Shown here one piece after another: positions 21,932 through 32,235 of a stretch of 64,000 nucleotides of DNA. The notes below the pieces were generated by a model. The model saw nothing but the letters and a program-made list of their open reading frames with translations, was not told where the DNA came from and searched no databases. Source of the stretch: Nicotiana tabacum (taxonomy: Eukaryota > Streptophyta > Magnoliopsida > Solanales > Solanaceae); contig NC_134082.1 in assembly GCF_000715075.1 (NCBI RefSeq), positions 102,898,399 through 102,962,398 of the forward strand. Direction: 5' to 3'. The position numbers and the translations under genes are program-made. The stretch's first letter is position 1. The number at the start of each line of letters is the position of its first letter.

Positions 21932-24070
21932 TGTAGACATGTGATTTTTGACCCTCCCCAAGATTTTTTATATATTAGCGTAAAATATTTAATTTAGGCA
22001 TAATATAGATATTTTAAGTAATTTTAACTCTTTTACTTTATTTTATTACAAGAAACAAAAAAATTACAAAAATAGGTTCATTAATGTTTTGTATTCATTT
22101 TTAATTTTTAGTGTAAAAAAAAATCTTAAAAAAAATATATATAAAAATAGTATCGTATTTTTAATATGATATTTGAAAATGTCAAAAATAGGTTTGTTTC
22201 AATGGGTAGTTTTATTTTAGTAATTATTTGAATAGTAGGAATAATTAATAAATGGGCCTGTATTTTTAATCTCGTTCGCAGCGAAAGAATAGAGCTTGGG
22301 CTCGAGCAACCCATTGTTAGGCCTAATTTTGGACCTAGCCCATAATTTCTAAGCCCATAATTCCTAGGTCCATACCCCCTTAACCTAAAACCCTACCACT
22401 AACCTAGACCTATGTATATAAACAAGCTAGCACCTAAAGAATGGAGGACGGATGAACAAAAGATGAAAAAAGGCTGCACATAAGAAAAAGAACAAAAAGG
22501 AAAAATGCAGCAAAAGCTGCGCATGAAAAACGGAAAAAGTCGAACAAAAAATAACAAAAGGCTGCGAACCAAAACGACCCCCTAAGATTGTCTTCTCCAA
22601 AACACCCCCCTCTTTTCGCGTGGTCTTCTCTGACGACCCCTGTGCGCAGGACGACCCCATCTTCTTCTTCGACTAACGTGACAACACAGCCATATCTCTC
22701 AGGCGGCGAGTCAGATGACCCCAGCTCGCTGGAAAAACGCCAACGACCCCAACGTTAATCATCAAACGACCCCCATCTTTGCCTGAAACTCGCCGAAAAA
22801 AAAACGAGCTCTACCAGCTCGTCGGATTAACGAGTTCCAGACGCGCCGCTGCTAGTCTCTAACCCGCCGAAAAACTCCAGTAACCGGCGGTCATCTGTGA
22901 AGCTACAGTTATTGCCATTTTCATTCTCTCCCAGCTCGCTGCGTAAGTTTTGCCGCTTTGAGTCTCTCAAGGAGCTCATTTGTTAAACCTGTCCGAAGCT
23001 CCGTTCGTTGTTGCTAGTTCCGTTGGAGGTCGTCGTTTGTCATTCTGAGTTCGTCGAGGTTCGAAAGTTCCTGTTCTTCGCCCTTTGTTTCATTTCGTGT
23101 ATTTTTTATAATTATGGTTCAACGTGAAGATTTATGTGAATTTTTGTTACTTGTGATATTTTGAGGAAGAATCTCATTAATTCTAGGTTACGTACTTGCC
23201 AGCCGTTTTACAACGTATAAGATGTGTTTTGCTACTAGTCATGGTGATGTTTTCCGTTATACTAACGAATAGTTTACTGGATAACAAAAATGACGTTAAT
23301 TACAAGCCTTTGTTTGCAAATGGAATAGACCAATTGGCTATAACATTAGATGAACTTGGTCTTTCGTATTTTGTTTACCATTTGGCAATTCTTTGTATTA
23401 CATTAGCAGTTCAATTTTTCTCTCTATCCCTGACTCCAACAAATAAAAAGGGATGGAGGAAATTTCATGTTATAGATCGTGGGTACGGTTCCCGTGACGC
23501 GATTCGTAATGTTTTTGTAGAATAATAATTAAATAAAGTATCATAGCTACGGGTACAGTTCCCGTGACATAGTTGTGATACACAATTTTAAAATTCGGGT
23601 GCACATTTAAGTGACCCAAATCTAAATTTTAACAACGTTAGATAAAATATGTCGAGACCCGTGGGTGCATTTATGTGACGTGGTTCAAGACGTGTTTTAG
23701 ATGACGTTGAAATCTTCCTTAAAATAATTAAAGGTGGCTAAAAAGTTAAAATGCACATAGGTTTAAAAGTATTCTAAATCAGATAAAGTCAAATACAACA
23801 GTTAAGCGACCGTGCTAGAACCACGGAACCCGGGAATGCCTAACACCTTCTCCCGGGTTAACCGAATCCCTTACTCAGATTTCTGGTTCGCGGACTGTTA
23901 ACAGAGTCATATTTTCCTCGGTTCGGGATTCAACAGGTGACTTGGGACACCATTAATATCTCAAGTGTCAACTCTGAAATCTTAATAATTAAACCATGTT
24001 CTGATTGTCCTTTAATTAGAGAAACTCATTTACGCCCTTGCGGGGTTTAGGTGAAAAAGAAGGTGTGACA
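21932..24070 (+). repeat. Element B 5' LTR
   Basis: Starts TGTAGACATGTG, ends AGGTGTGACA, 2139 bp. Very similar to 32236-34357. The main visible difference is a short segment (near 22377-22400) absent from the 3' copy. A likely TATA box is at 22415-22422. Confidence 0.9.
22415..22422 (+). promoter_or_regulatory. Likely TATA box in 5' LTR of B
   Basis: TATATAAA followed by CAAGCTAGCACC. The same box is in the 3' LTR at 32699-32706. Position about 480 bp into the LTR is reasonable for a U3 promoter. Confidence 0.6.
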
Positions 24071-24074
24071 GCTC

Positions 24075-24092
24075 TGGCGACTCTGCTGGGGA
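24075..24092 (+). other. Primer binding site of element B, tRNA-Arg type
   Basis: TGGCGACTCTGCTGGGGA, identical to that of A, 4 bp after the LTR. Confidence 0.75.
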
Positions 24093-25068
24093 ACGATTAC
24101 CCAGAACTTCGGTTCAGGGTTTAAGAATTCGAGCTTAGAATAATTGTTGTGTTGGCTTTATATGATCTCCTTACATGTTTCATGCTAAATGTGCTAAATG
24201 CTTTACCGCTTTAATATTATCTGAACTGTGTATAAACTGTACCAAAACCCTTCTCTTCTCACCTCCGGGGATGTGCTTACTGGTTGAGACTCCCTATTCT
24301 GTTAGTGTCATACCCTGAAATAAAAAAGAGGCTCGGATAAGTTGCAAAACCGGACGATCTCGCGGGTCCCCGGTACGCTGCCCCCTCCTCGACTCGAGTT
24401 GTCCGCTCGGGTGCACTGTTTAGAACACATACCCAGGTTTTGAACCTAGAATAACTTGACTTCATGTTGGATCCCTAGTAGGAGCGCATAATTGCATCAT
24501 GCTGCATTTGACTTAGGGGACTCAACACAGGGGTTGGGTCCGTCTAGGGCTAGCAACCTGAAATGAAAAGACCATCCTGATGCATCCTACTTGTACATAT
24601 ATTTGTTCCGAACCGGAATGTTGACCGGCTTTTAAATCTCGGGAATGTTGGAAAATTGAGAAAAAAAGGAAAAGAGAAAAAGAGAGAAATAGCAATTAGG
24701 GAGTTCATTGATTATTTTAGAAAAACCAATGACTAAATACTGTCGAAACCCTGCCGAAATTTTGAGAAAATGGAAAAAGGAAAATGTTTTATTTTTAATA
24801 GTTTGTTTTACTAAAAAGCAAAGGAAAAATAGAAAAAAGAGTATTTTATTTTTGGAAAGTTGTTTGTTGAAAAAGAAAAGGAAAAGAGTCTTTGTTTTAG
24901 TTTGGAAAAGAAATATAGGTTGTTTATTGTTTGTTGAAAATGAAAAAGAAAAAGGAGAGTCGTTATTTTGTCTTGTTTTCAAAAAATAGAAAAGGAAAAA
25001 TAGTTTGTCTTGCCATGGAAAATGAAAAGAAAGAGCCTTGTTTTCAAAAATATAGTTAGTTTCTTGGC

Positions 25069-25136
25069 CCGAACTACGCAGGATTGATTCTCACAGGGCG
25101 TGAGATACGTAGGCAACCCTCATCGGGTCCAACCTC
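25069..25136 (+). ncRNA. Structured motif copy B1
   Basis: P1 CTACG (25074-25078) with CGTAG (25108-25112). P2 TCTCAC (25089-25094) with GTGAGA (25100-25105). Outer CCCGA/TCGGG as in A1. Confidence 0.6.
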
Positions 25137-25850
25137 CCCGTTGCAAAAATAGCCAAAAAATGTCAAAATTTTTATTTTTGTGTCATAAATAAATCGGGTG
25201 ATGCCGTTTTTGTCAATACAGCCGAACGTTCCCGAAAGGGACGCCAGAAGGCTGACTTTGCATAAACAGCCACCTTTTGATTCACTTTTTAGATTTTAGC
25301 CGATTGACCCACACAGCCTTAAAATCTTCGTCCCCGGGGTACTAAAAGACCGTGTTTGCAAAACCAGGTCTTTTATTTTAATTTGAAAAACAAGAGAAAG
25401 AGTCATTGGTCAAGTGAATACCGTTTGGATTTTGGTCAAAATAAGCCGATCCTGTTTCGGCGGTGTCTTAAACCGTTCTTACCGAAATAGCCTAGAGTAT
25501 CTTTCAGTTGTCAAAAGGCTATTCTCGTAAAAGAATGGACAAGTTTGTGAAGTGTCATAAAATAATCCTCTCAAAATTCATGTGAAATTGGGATGGGGCC
25601 ACGTTTGCAAAACAGTCATTTGGTTAAAATTGGCAAATAGGGAAAGGAATTTGGCCGTTGGTTTTTGAGTTCGTAATTCTTTTGATTAAAGTATGAAGTA
25701 TGTTTGATTTTCAAGTCTGTAGGTCGTCTTTTCATCAAAGTTTGTTAGTAGGGTTAGTTTTTTTTTATTTAAAAAAAAACCTTTGTAATCAAGTTTGTTT
25801 TATTATGAAAATTCCAAAAATGTTTTATTGTCGTTTACCTTTTATTTGCA

Positions 25851-25920
25851 CAAACTACGCTTGATCTGATTCGTGCGGGGTCACGATACGTAGGAAATCC
25901 TCATCGGATTCGACCATAAC
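25851..25920 (+). ncRNA. Structured motif copy B2
   Basis: P1 CTACG (25855-25859) with CGTAG (25889-25893). P2 TCGTG (25871-25875) with CACGA (25882-25886). Against A2 (TCATG/CATGA) this is one compensatory pair change. Confidence 0.6.
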
Positions 25921-26260
25921 CTTAAGAGAAAAAGCAAAAAGAGGGAGGGAAGAAAATGAAAGAAAAACAGAAAAGAAACAAAAGAGCGAGAAAATGAGAA
26001 AGCCAAGAAAATCATGGCAAAAGAAGTCAGAATAAAAAAAAGAGGAGCTGAGAAAGGGGAAAAAACAAGAGAGGAAAGAAAAACAGATGATGGAAAACAG
26101 AAACCAAAAGAAAGGGACAGCGGCAAAATAGGAGGGAATGAGAGAATAAGAACAAAAGAAAGCAAAGGAAGGAACGAAAAAAAAAAGAAAAAAAAAAGAG
26201 AAGACAAAGAAAAAAAGAAGAAGAGAAAAGAAAAGAGAGAAATTTTGCAATTAGAAATAG
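25920..26260 (+). repeat. Purine-rich tract after motif B2
   Basis: About 340 bp almost free of pyrimidines. It opens a Lys/Glu/Arg-rich ORF on plus and Phe/Ser/Leu-rich ORFs on minus; these are compositional, not genes. Confidence 0.75.
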
Positions 26261-26463
26261 GGAAAAGGCTAGGATGACGCAAGCAGCAGAGCAAATGCGT
26301 AATAGAAATTGTCAACTGCTTAGGTGCATTCATTCCCCAAATGTGCGATTACCAATGTGTTAAATGCCCTAACGCTAACATGATGGTTTCATTTTGGCAT
26401 GTCACTTGAGAAAGGTGGTTGGTTTGTGGTTCTAAGGTAACGCCCCTTCCAACACCAAATATA

Positions 26464-28017
26464 ATGGCAGAAAACAACGGAACCAAGTGGGTTGGTACCA
26501 ATACCCAAAAACAGCAGGTTGAACAGGTCGACGGGTTGGTGGAAGAGGTTAAAATGTTGAGACAGCATGTGGTAGACATGTATCAGGCATGGATGACTGG
26601 GAGAGCACCACCCCCACCACCGTCTAGCTTCCTGGGCTCTGTCCTTACCCAAACCCCAAACACAATGCCGGATGATCCCCCATACTCCCCATCTCTACCC
26701 GCTTATAACAGCTTTCCCAACCACTCCGGTAACTCCATCACTCATCATCCAACTATCTTTTCCCAAAGGTGCCTTCAGGTCACATCCACTATGCTCGGCA
26801 AAGAACACTTACCCAGAGCTCATGATGCCCAATATTATCTCTCTGAGGTCACTCATAAGGGTCCTAACTCGCACAAATAATGGCCGCAAGATAAGCCTCA
26901 TGTTGAAAATGGAAGGTTCACAGAAAGAGAAGGGACAGACGGGGAATCCATAAAGCTGAAAGAACCGTCCGTGGACCGTTCCTCCTTGTCTGGAATGGAA
27001 AAGAATCCAGGGGAAAGCTTTAGAGAGTTTGGGCTCAGATGGAGGGAACAAGCTGCTCGAATCAATACCCCGATTGATGAGAAAGAGATGGTCGAACTTT
27101 TCATACAAGCCCAGGGGCCCTCCTACTTCAATCATTTGATCCCGGCCGTGGGCAGACCTTTCGATGATATGATAAGAATAGGGGAGTTAGTATAAAAGGG
27201 AATCAAGTCGGGCAAAATAAGGAGTTGCTCGAAAGACATTCAGGACATCTCGGTAAGCTCGGAAAGGAGAAAGAGAAACAGAAAAGATGATCCAAAGGGC
27301 TCTCCTGATCAACATTTCCAACCCCGATATCGTACCTGTGAATATCCTCGGGCACCGGATGACCCTCCCCAACGTTACTTCTCTCCATGGGACTCCCAAA
27401 GACAGACTCCATTTTCCAAATACCCAGCTCCACAACTTGCTTATCCACCCCCACGAGCATACCAAAAACTCCCTAGGTCAGGTTTTAGGCCAAATCAGGC
27501 GTTTAGGAACGAGAAGTTGCTGAAACGAGAAAAGGCTTTCACCCCTATTGGAGAATCATATACCAGTCTGTTCCAGAAGTTGAAGCAAGTGCGCATGCTG
27601 AAGCCGATTCAGATAAAAATGCTGAACCCTCTGAAATGTGATTTTTCTCTAAAGTGTGTATATTGCTCAGATGCCCTGGGACATGACATAGAGAAGTGTT
27701 GGAATCTGAAGAAAGCAATTCAGAAGCTTATTGATGCAGGTGACATTGTCGTGCAAAATCCAGATGCAGCAGACACTAGCCAAAGTTCATCGCCTGTTCG
27801 TAATGAGACGCATATAGTGAGTGTGATTTGTTTTGAAAAAGAATATGAAAATTCTTCTGAGATCCTCGAAGGTCCACGCGCTGCAAAGTTTTTAGTGCTA
27901 TCAGAGGTTTATCTTAGGAATGAGCTAGCAAAGGGAACCCAAAAGCAATTTATTAAGAACAATGTGATGGATGTTTGTGAAGGTCCTAGCAATGTTGATG
28001 CGGAATTTAGTGGCTAA
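26464..28017 (+). pseudogene. Element B gag, two in-frame stops
   Basis: One frame throughout, with TAA at 26878-26880 and 27193-27195. It starts MAENNGTKWVG, followed by a heptad-like VDGLVEEVKMLRQHVVDMY and a Pro-rich segment (APPPPPSSF). The capsid-like core seen in A (YDGHGDP to RQFQYNID) is not recognisable here; the frame goes from an uncharacterised stretch to NPGESFREFGLRWREQAARI and FIQAQGPSYFNHLIPAVGRPF. The zinc knuckle near 27655-27700 reads CVYCSDALGHDIEKC, with both first cysteines kept. It ends NVDAEFSG, matching the gag end of A. Start chosen at MAENN because upstream codons are not gag-like. Confidence 0.8.
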
Positions 28018-28783
28018 GACGCCGAGCTTGGCAATTGGAAAGACGCTTCTTTCTTGGTTAGCCAGGGAGGAGTTTTTGTGGTTTATTTTGTTGTCATTTC
28101 TGTTGTCCGGGTTATTTCAGGGTTGTAACCCGGATATTGTCTTGTGACTCAAACCCTTCTATCCTTTTATTTTGCCTAGTTTGCTTAGTCATAGTAGTCC
28201 GTCTAGTGTTGTCTAGGTTTGTTCTAGGTTTGACACCCCCGTTTAGTTTGTTTGTCTTGTTGTTCAAACTCTTTCACCATCTGTCTAATGCAATTTTCTG
28301 TAATTTCTAGTCATTTTCATTTAGTTCTTTTTCTTTTTATAGTTCTTTTCCTGATTGACTCTACTGACATGACATGTACGCATAATTCTCGGCCTGGTCT
28401 TAAAAAGTCAGTTTAGTCATGAAGCAATGAATGAAATAATTTTGAAGATGATAGGGACATTTGAGGGAAATAAGTAAAGACATTTTGAGATCACCTGAAG
28501 CCCGAACCATGTGAAACTGGGGCAAATATAACATAAAGAAACCCTACTGAAATGGATCATGCCGCATCGGGTGGAAGCTAAAGGCAAGTTTGCCAAATTG
28601 ATAGGGGTTGTTCGTGGTAATAAGAATGAGGGTGTTGTCCAATGGGGTTGGGTAATTAATTGATATAGAAGGCAAATGTGTGGATATGGTTATCAAGTCT
28701 AGCGCAATCAAAAGATGTTACGAATGTTTTCCTTGGTTTGTTTAATTGTGTTGTTTATACTTGGCATGTTTTGAAGATTGGAA

Positions 28784-28830
28784 TGACGAAGGCATTTTGT
28801 TCTGCTATTTAAACACCTTATCCTTCGTTA
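28784..28830 (+). ncRNA. Conserved post-gag stem-loop of element B
   Basis: TGACGAAGG (28784-28792) with CCTTCGTTA (28822-28830), same stem as in A and a loop that differs at a few positions. Confidence 0.55.
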
Positions 28831-28892
28831 CCCATTTGAGCCTTGTTTGTTTTCTTTCATACCCCTCTTTCGGAATCAGTAGCAAAGATCAG

Positions 28893-29095
28893 AAACACAA
28901 GCATGAAAGATAAGAAAAGGAAGAAAGAAAAAGAGAAAGAAAAGAAAAGAGAAAGAAAGAAAGAAAAAGAAAAAAAAAGAGAAAAAGAAGAAAAGAGAAA
29001 AGAAGAAGAAAAACAATAAAAAGAAAAAGAGGAAAAGCAAAAGAGAAAAAAAAAGAGAAGAAAGAGAAAAGAAAAATTGCAACAACAAAGTAATT
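28893..29095 (+). repeat. Purine-rich tract before motif B3
   Basis: About 200 bp of A/G, ending just before the motif at 29105, mirroring the tract after motif B2 on the other side of gag. Confidence 0.75.
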
Positions 29096-29104
29096 TCTAT
29101 GACA

Positions 29105-29165
29105 TGAACTACATTTGACCTGATTCCTTTTAAGGATATGTAGGCAGTCTCACGGTTCGGTCTCA
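29105..29165 (+). ncRNA. Structured motif copy B3
   Basis: P1 CTACA (29109-29113) with TGTAG (29139-29143), compensatory relative to A3 (CTACG/CGTAG). P2 TCCTT (29125-29129) with AAGGA (29132-29136), compensatory to TCCTC/GAGGA, though the loop is very short if all pairs form. Confidence 0.6.
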
Positions 29166-29429
29166 TCAAAACAAAAAATCCAAAAGTCCCCGAGCAAGAA
29201 ACTGGGGCAGAAGTTGTGGTTGTTGTAAGAAATCTGATTCCGAAAGTTGTAACTTTAAACCATTTGAGTTGTTTTGAGTCTTTTATACCCTTTCCTTCTA
29301 ACCCTGTCCAAAAGCGCACATTACGGTCCAAAGAAAGACCTTCTGATCAGTTTTTGAGAAATGCCAAGTTGAGCAGGTAAAGGTAATTCATGTCAGAGGT
29401 AGCACTCTGGTTCAAGCATAAAAAAGAAA

Positions 29430-29615
29430 AATGAGAAAGTCTTATTGGTGAAAACCTTACGGGCACCGTAAGGTGACGGGAGCTGAGAGAAATCAAAAAT
29501 GAGAGAGTCTTATTGGTGAAAACCCTTGCGGGCACCGTAAGGCGACGATAAGTTGAGAAAAATAACAAAATGAGAGAGGCTTGATGGTGAAAACCCTTCG
29601 GGCACTACAAGTCGA
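29430..29615 (+). repeat. Three tandem GTGAAAACC-type units in B
   Basis: Units contain GAGAGTCTTATTGGTGAAAA and a GGCACCGTAAGG phrase. They are related to A 14282-14425. Confidence 0.7.
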
Positions 29616-30622
29616 ATAAGGATTGCGAATCAGATTGGATGATCAGAGCATTGAAGCTTAGTTTCACGATTTAGAGGTATAACAGGAGTTGAACATCAAA
29701 CTTGCTCAACAAAATAGTCTACAGGTGCATGTCATGGTCATTAGAGGTGGTATCCACATCTGATAGGTTTCTACTTTGTAGTTTTCTTGTTAGGAATCAC
29801 CTCTTTCCTTTTTCATTTACTTTGTTCCTTTTGTCTTGTTTACTTCCTCTTCCTGAGTCTGTTTGGTCAAAATAAGGAGAAATGACTTCAAAATTTGCCA
29901 CCAACTTTCCAATTGTACAAAACGGGATCTGGCACTGAGTTGGTAGCAATCAACATGCTTTGGGGTCCATGAGAAATACAAAGGTTTGGTATATTTCAAT
30001 TCGCGAACAGTGTAACAGATAGAGGATGTTGGGTGAACGGGTCAAAGGTATTCTCTGTGATGAGGTCAACAAAGAAAGTGTTTAACCAGTGACAAGCGAG
30101 GTCTTCCAAGCAGAAATCAAAGTTATCGTGACAAGTGAGGGAACAATAGACTTCAAGGCCAAGGCCAGTGATTTAAGTCAGGAAAGAACAGCATGCGCAC
30201 TAAGTGGATGGAAATTAACGTGCTTTGGAATTCATGAGAAACACAAAAGTGCAGTACATGTCAACACAAGAGCACGATGCAACAGATGGAGGATGTTAGG
30301 TGAACAAATCAAAGGTATTTTCGGTGAAACACAAAGGTTGGTAAATGTAAGTTCATGAGCAATGCAACGGATAAAGGGAATTGGGTCTTAATGGAGAAGG
30401 GGTATTTTCTGTGATAAGGATGACAGAGAAAGTGGTTAGTCCATAAGAAAATAAGGTCCTCAAGTGGAAATTAGTTATCATGGGAAGTGAAGGAGCAATT
30501 GCCCACAAAGTCAAGGCCATAAACCAACCACCACATTTTAAACTAACAAGATTTTTCTTTGATTAAAACAGGGGTAGGAAGTTTCGGACAAACCCTCAGT
30601 GGAGAAAGGCAGTCCCCAAACA

Positions 30623-31345
30623 GGCGCTCACCTGGATAACGAGGGAATACAATTCAAGTTTTGGTAATCAGGCGCCCACCTGGATAACAAGGGAATACAT
30701 TTCAAGTTTTGGCAATCAGGCGCCCACCTGGATAACAAGGGAATACATTTCAAGTTTTGGCAATTCAGGCGCCCACCTGGATAACAAGGGAATACGTTTC
30801 AAGTTTTGGCAATCAGGCGCCCACCTGGATAACAAGGGAATACATTTCAAGTTTTGGCAATCAGGCGCCCACCTGGATAACAAGGGAATATGTTTCAAGT
30901 TTTGGCAAACAGGCGCCCACCTGGATAACAAGGGAATACATTTCAAGTTTTGGCAATCAGGTGCCCACCTAGATAACAAGGGAATACATTTCAAGTTTTG
31001 GCAATCAGGCACCCACATGGATAATGAGGGAATACAATTCAAGATTTTGGTAATCAGGCGCCCACCTGGAAAACGAGGGAATAGAATTCAAGTTTTTTGC
31101 AATATTAGGCACCCACCTGGAGAGTAAGGAATACATTTCAAGTGTAGCAGTCAGGAGCCCGCCTGGAGAACAAGGGAGTACAATTTAAATTTTAGCTTTC
31201 AAATTCTTTGTTTTGTCTATCTTGAAGTCAGGAGCCCGCCTGGAGAGCAGGGTATACATTTCACGTCAGCAGTCAGGAGCCCGCCTGGAAAGCAGGAAAT
31301 ACATTCCAAGTTAGCAGTCAGGGAGCCCCGCCTGGAGAATAGGGT
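30623..31345 (+). repeat. Main tandem array of element B, 48-bp unit, about 10 regular plus degenerate copies
   Basis: The unit contains CAGGCGCCCACCTGGATAAC then AAGGGAATACATTTCAAG. Copies from 31100 on are degenerate (GGAGCCCGCCTGGAGA). A further unit or two lie at 31517-31700. The 48-bp period gives 16-residue repeats on the minus strand, which I treat as incidental. Confidence 0.9.
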
Positions 31346-32050
31346 CAATTTTTACTTTAGTCAAGCTTAGTTTACAGTTTTCCTAGTATATTCTTTAGTT
31401 TAATTTCATCATTGCATCAATAATACAGGTGGTTTACAATTTTGCTAACAACTCACAAATCTTCCTAGTGCAAACTGGGGCAGAAAACTTTCTTTGTTTT
31501 GGCTATTTTGTTGTAATCAGGCACCCACCTGGAGAACAAGGGAAAACAACTCAAGTTTCTAGGGAAAGCGGTTTCGAAGGAAGACAGTTCGAGTTTCAGG
31601 GAAAATGGTTCAAAGTGCAAGGGAATACAGTGTCAAGTAACAAGAGAAGCCGGTTCAAGTTCAGCAATCAGGCACCCACCTGGAAAAAAAGGGAATTCAA
31701 TTCAGAATGCAATTCAGAAGTTGATGAAGGATGTGATCTGCTCAAGACATGGCCGAGGTCACAAGCACTACATATCCGGTCTTAGTCCGAAAATTTGAAG
31801 AAGAACGAGCTAGCACCTACAACTGGCAAGCGTTAAGGTTCAAATCTAAAGTCTGCCTGAAGAACCATTCAAGACTCAAGATCAAGCTTCAGAAGACTTA
31901 TAGATAGGAACCTTGTAACTCGTAGTTGAAAGGTTTAGTTAGTCTTTTTCATTTGATTTTTGATGTAATAGCAGGACTGCGGACCGGAACCTCAATGGAA
32001 CGGCACCTCGACCGGATCTCCACCTCGGCATACTCCGTCATCTCACTTAT
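31346..32050 (+). other. Element B region between array and last motif
   Basis: Contains AACTGGGGCA at 31473-31482, two stray array units, and a stretch shared with A (TTCAAGACTCAAGATCAAGC region near 31870; AGGACTGCGGACCGGAACCT near 31972). No coding signal. Confidence 0.6.
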
Positions 32051-32052
32051 CT

Positions 32053-32126
32053 CTGAACTACACGTGGCCTGATTCCTTTATAGCCAAGGATATGTAGGCA
32101 ACTCAAATGCCATAGCTCGGTCACAT
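32053..32126 (+). ncRNA. Structured motif copy B4 (before polypurine tract)
   Basis: P1 CTACA (32058-32062) with TGTAG (32093-32097). P2 TCCTT (32074-32078) with AAGGA (32086-32090). GTGGCC (32064-32069) can pair with GGTCAC (32119-32124). Confidence 0.6.
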
Positions 32127-32221
32127 CCCCCTTTTTCTCTTAGTTTTAGTCTCTCCAAATAAGGGTCGGGTCAAAAACCTGTCTAGTCAGTCTTTGTCTG
32201 AAAACTCTGTACGTTTCCAAT

Positions 32222-32235
32222 CAAAGAGGGGCAGC
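32222..32235 (+). other. Polypurine tract of element B
   Basis: CAAAGAGGGGCAGC immediately before the 3' LTR, identical to A. Confidence 0.8.

Larger units (their letters stand above)
24093..26463 (+). other. Element B 5' leader, non-coding
   Basis: Homologous to the leader of A: same opening phrase, A-rich/C-poor stretch (24650-25060), motif copies 1 and 2, and a purine tract (25920-26260). It lacks the 9320-9530 repeat of A. Confidence 0.7.
28018..30610 (+). other. Element B post-gag non-coding region
   Basis: Homologous to A after gag. It contains a conserved stem-loop, purine tract, motif copy 3 and AACTGGGGCA words at 28514-28523 and 29200-29209. From 29990 to 30540 there are loosely repeated phrases (CAAAGGTATT, GTGATGAGG). 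No coding signal. Confidence 0.65.

Noticed and set aside
25855..26333. Long Phe/Ser-rich (minus) and Lys/Arg-rich (plus) ORFs.
   Set aside because: They are direct products of the purine tract; the same happens at 11181-11411, 13590-13895 and 28876-29331.
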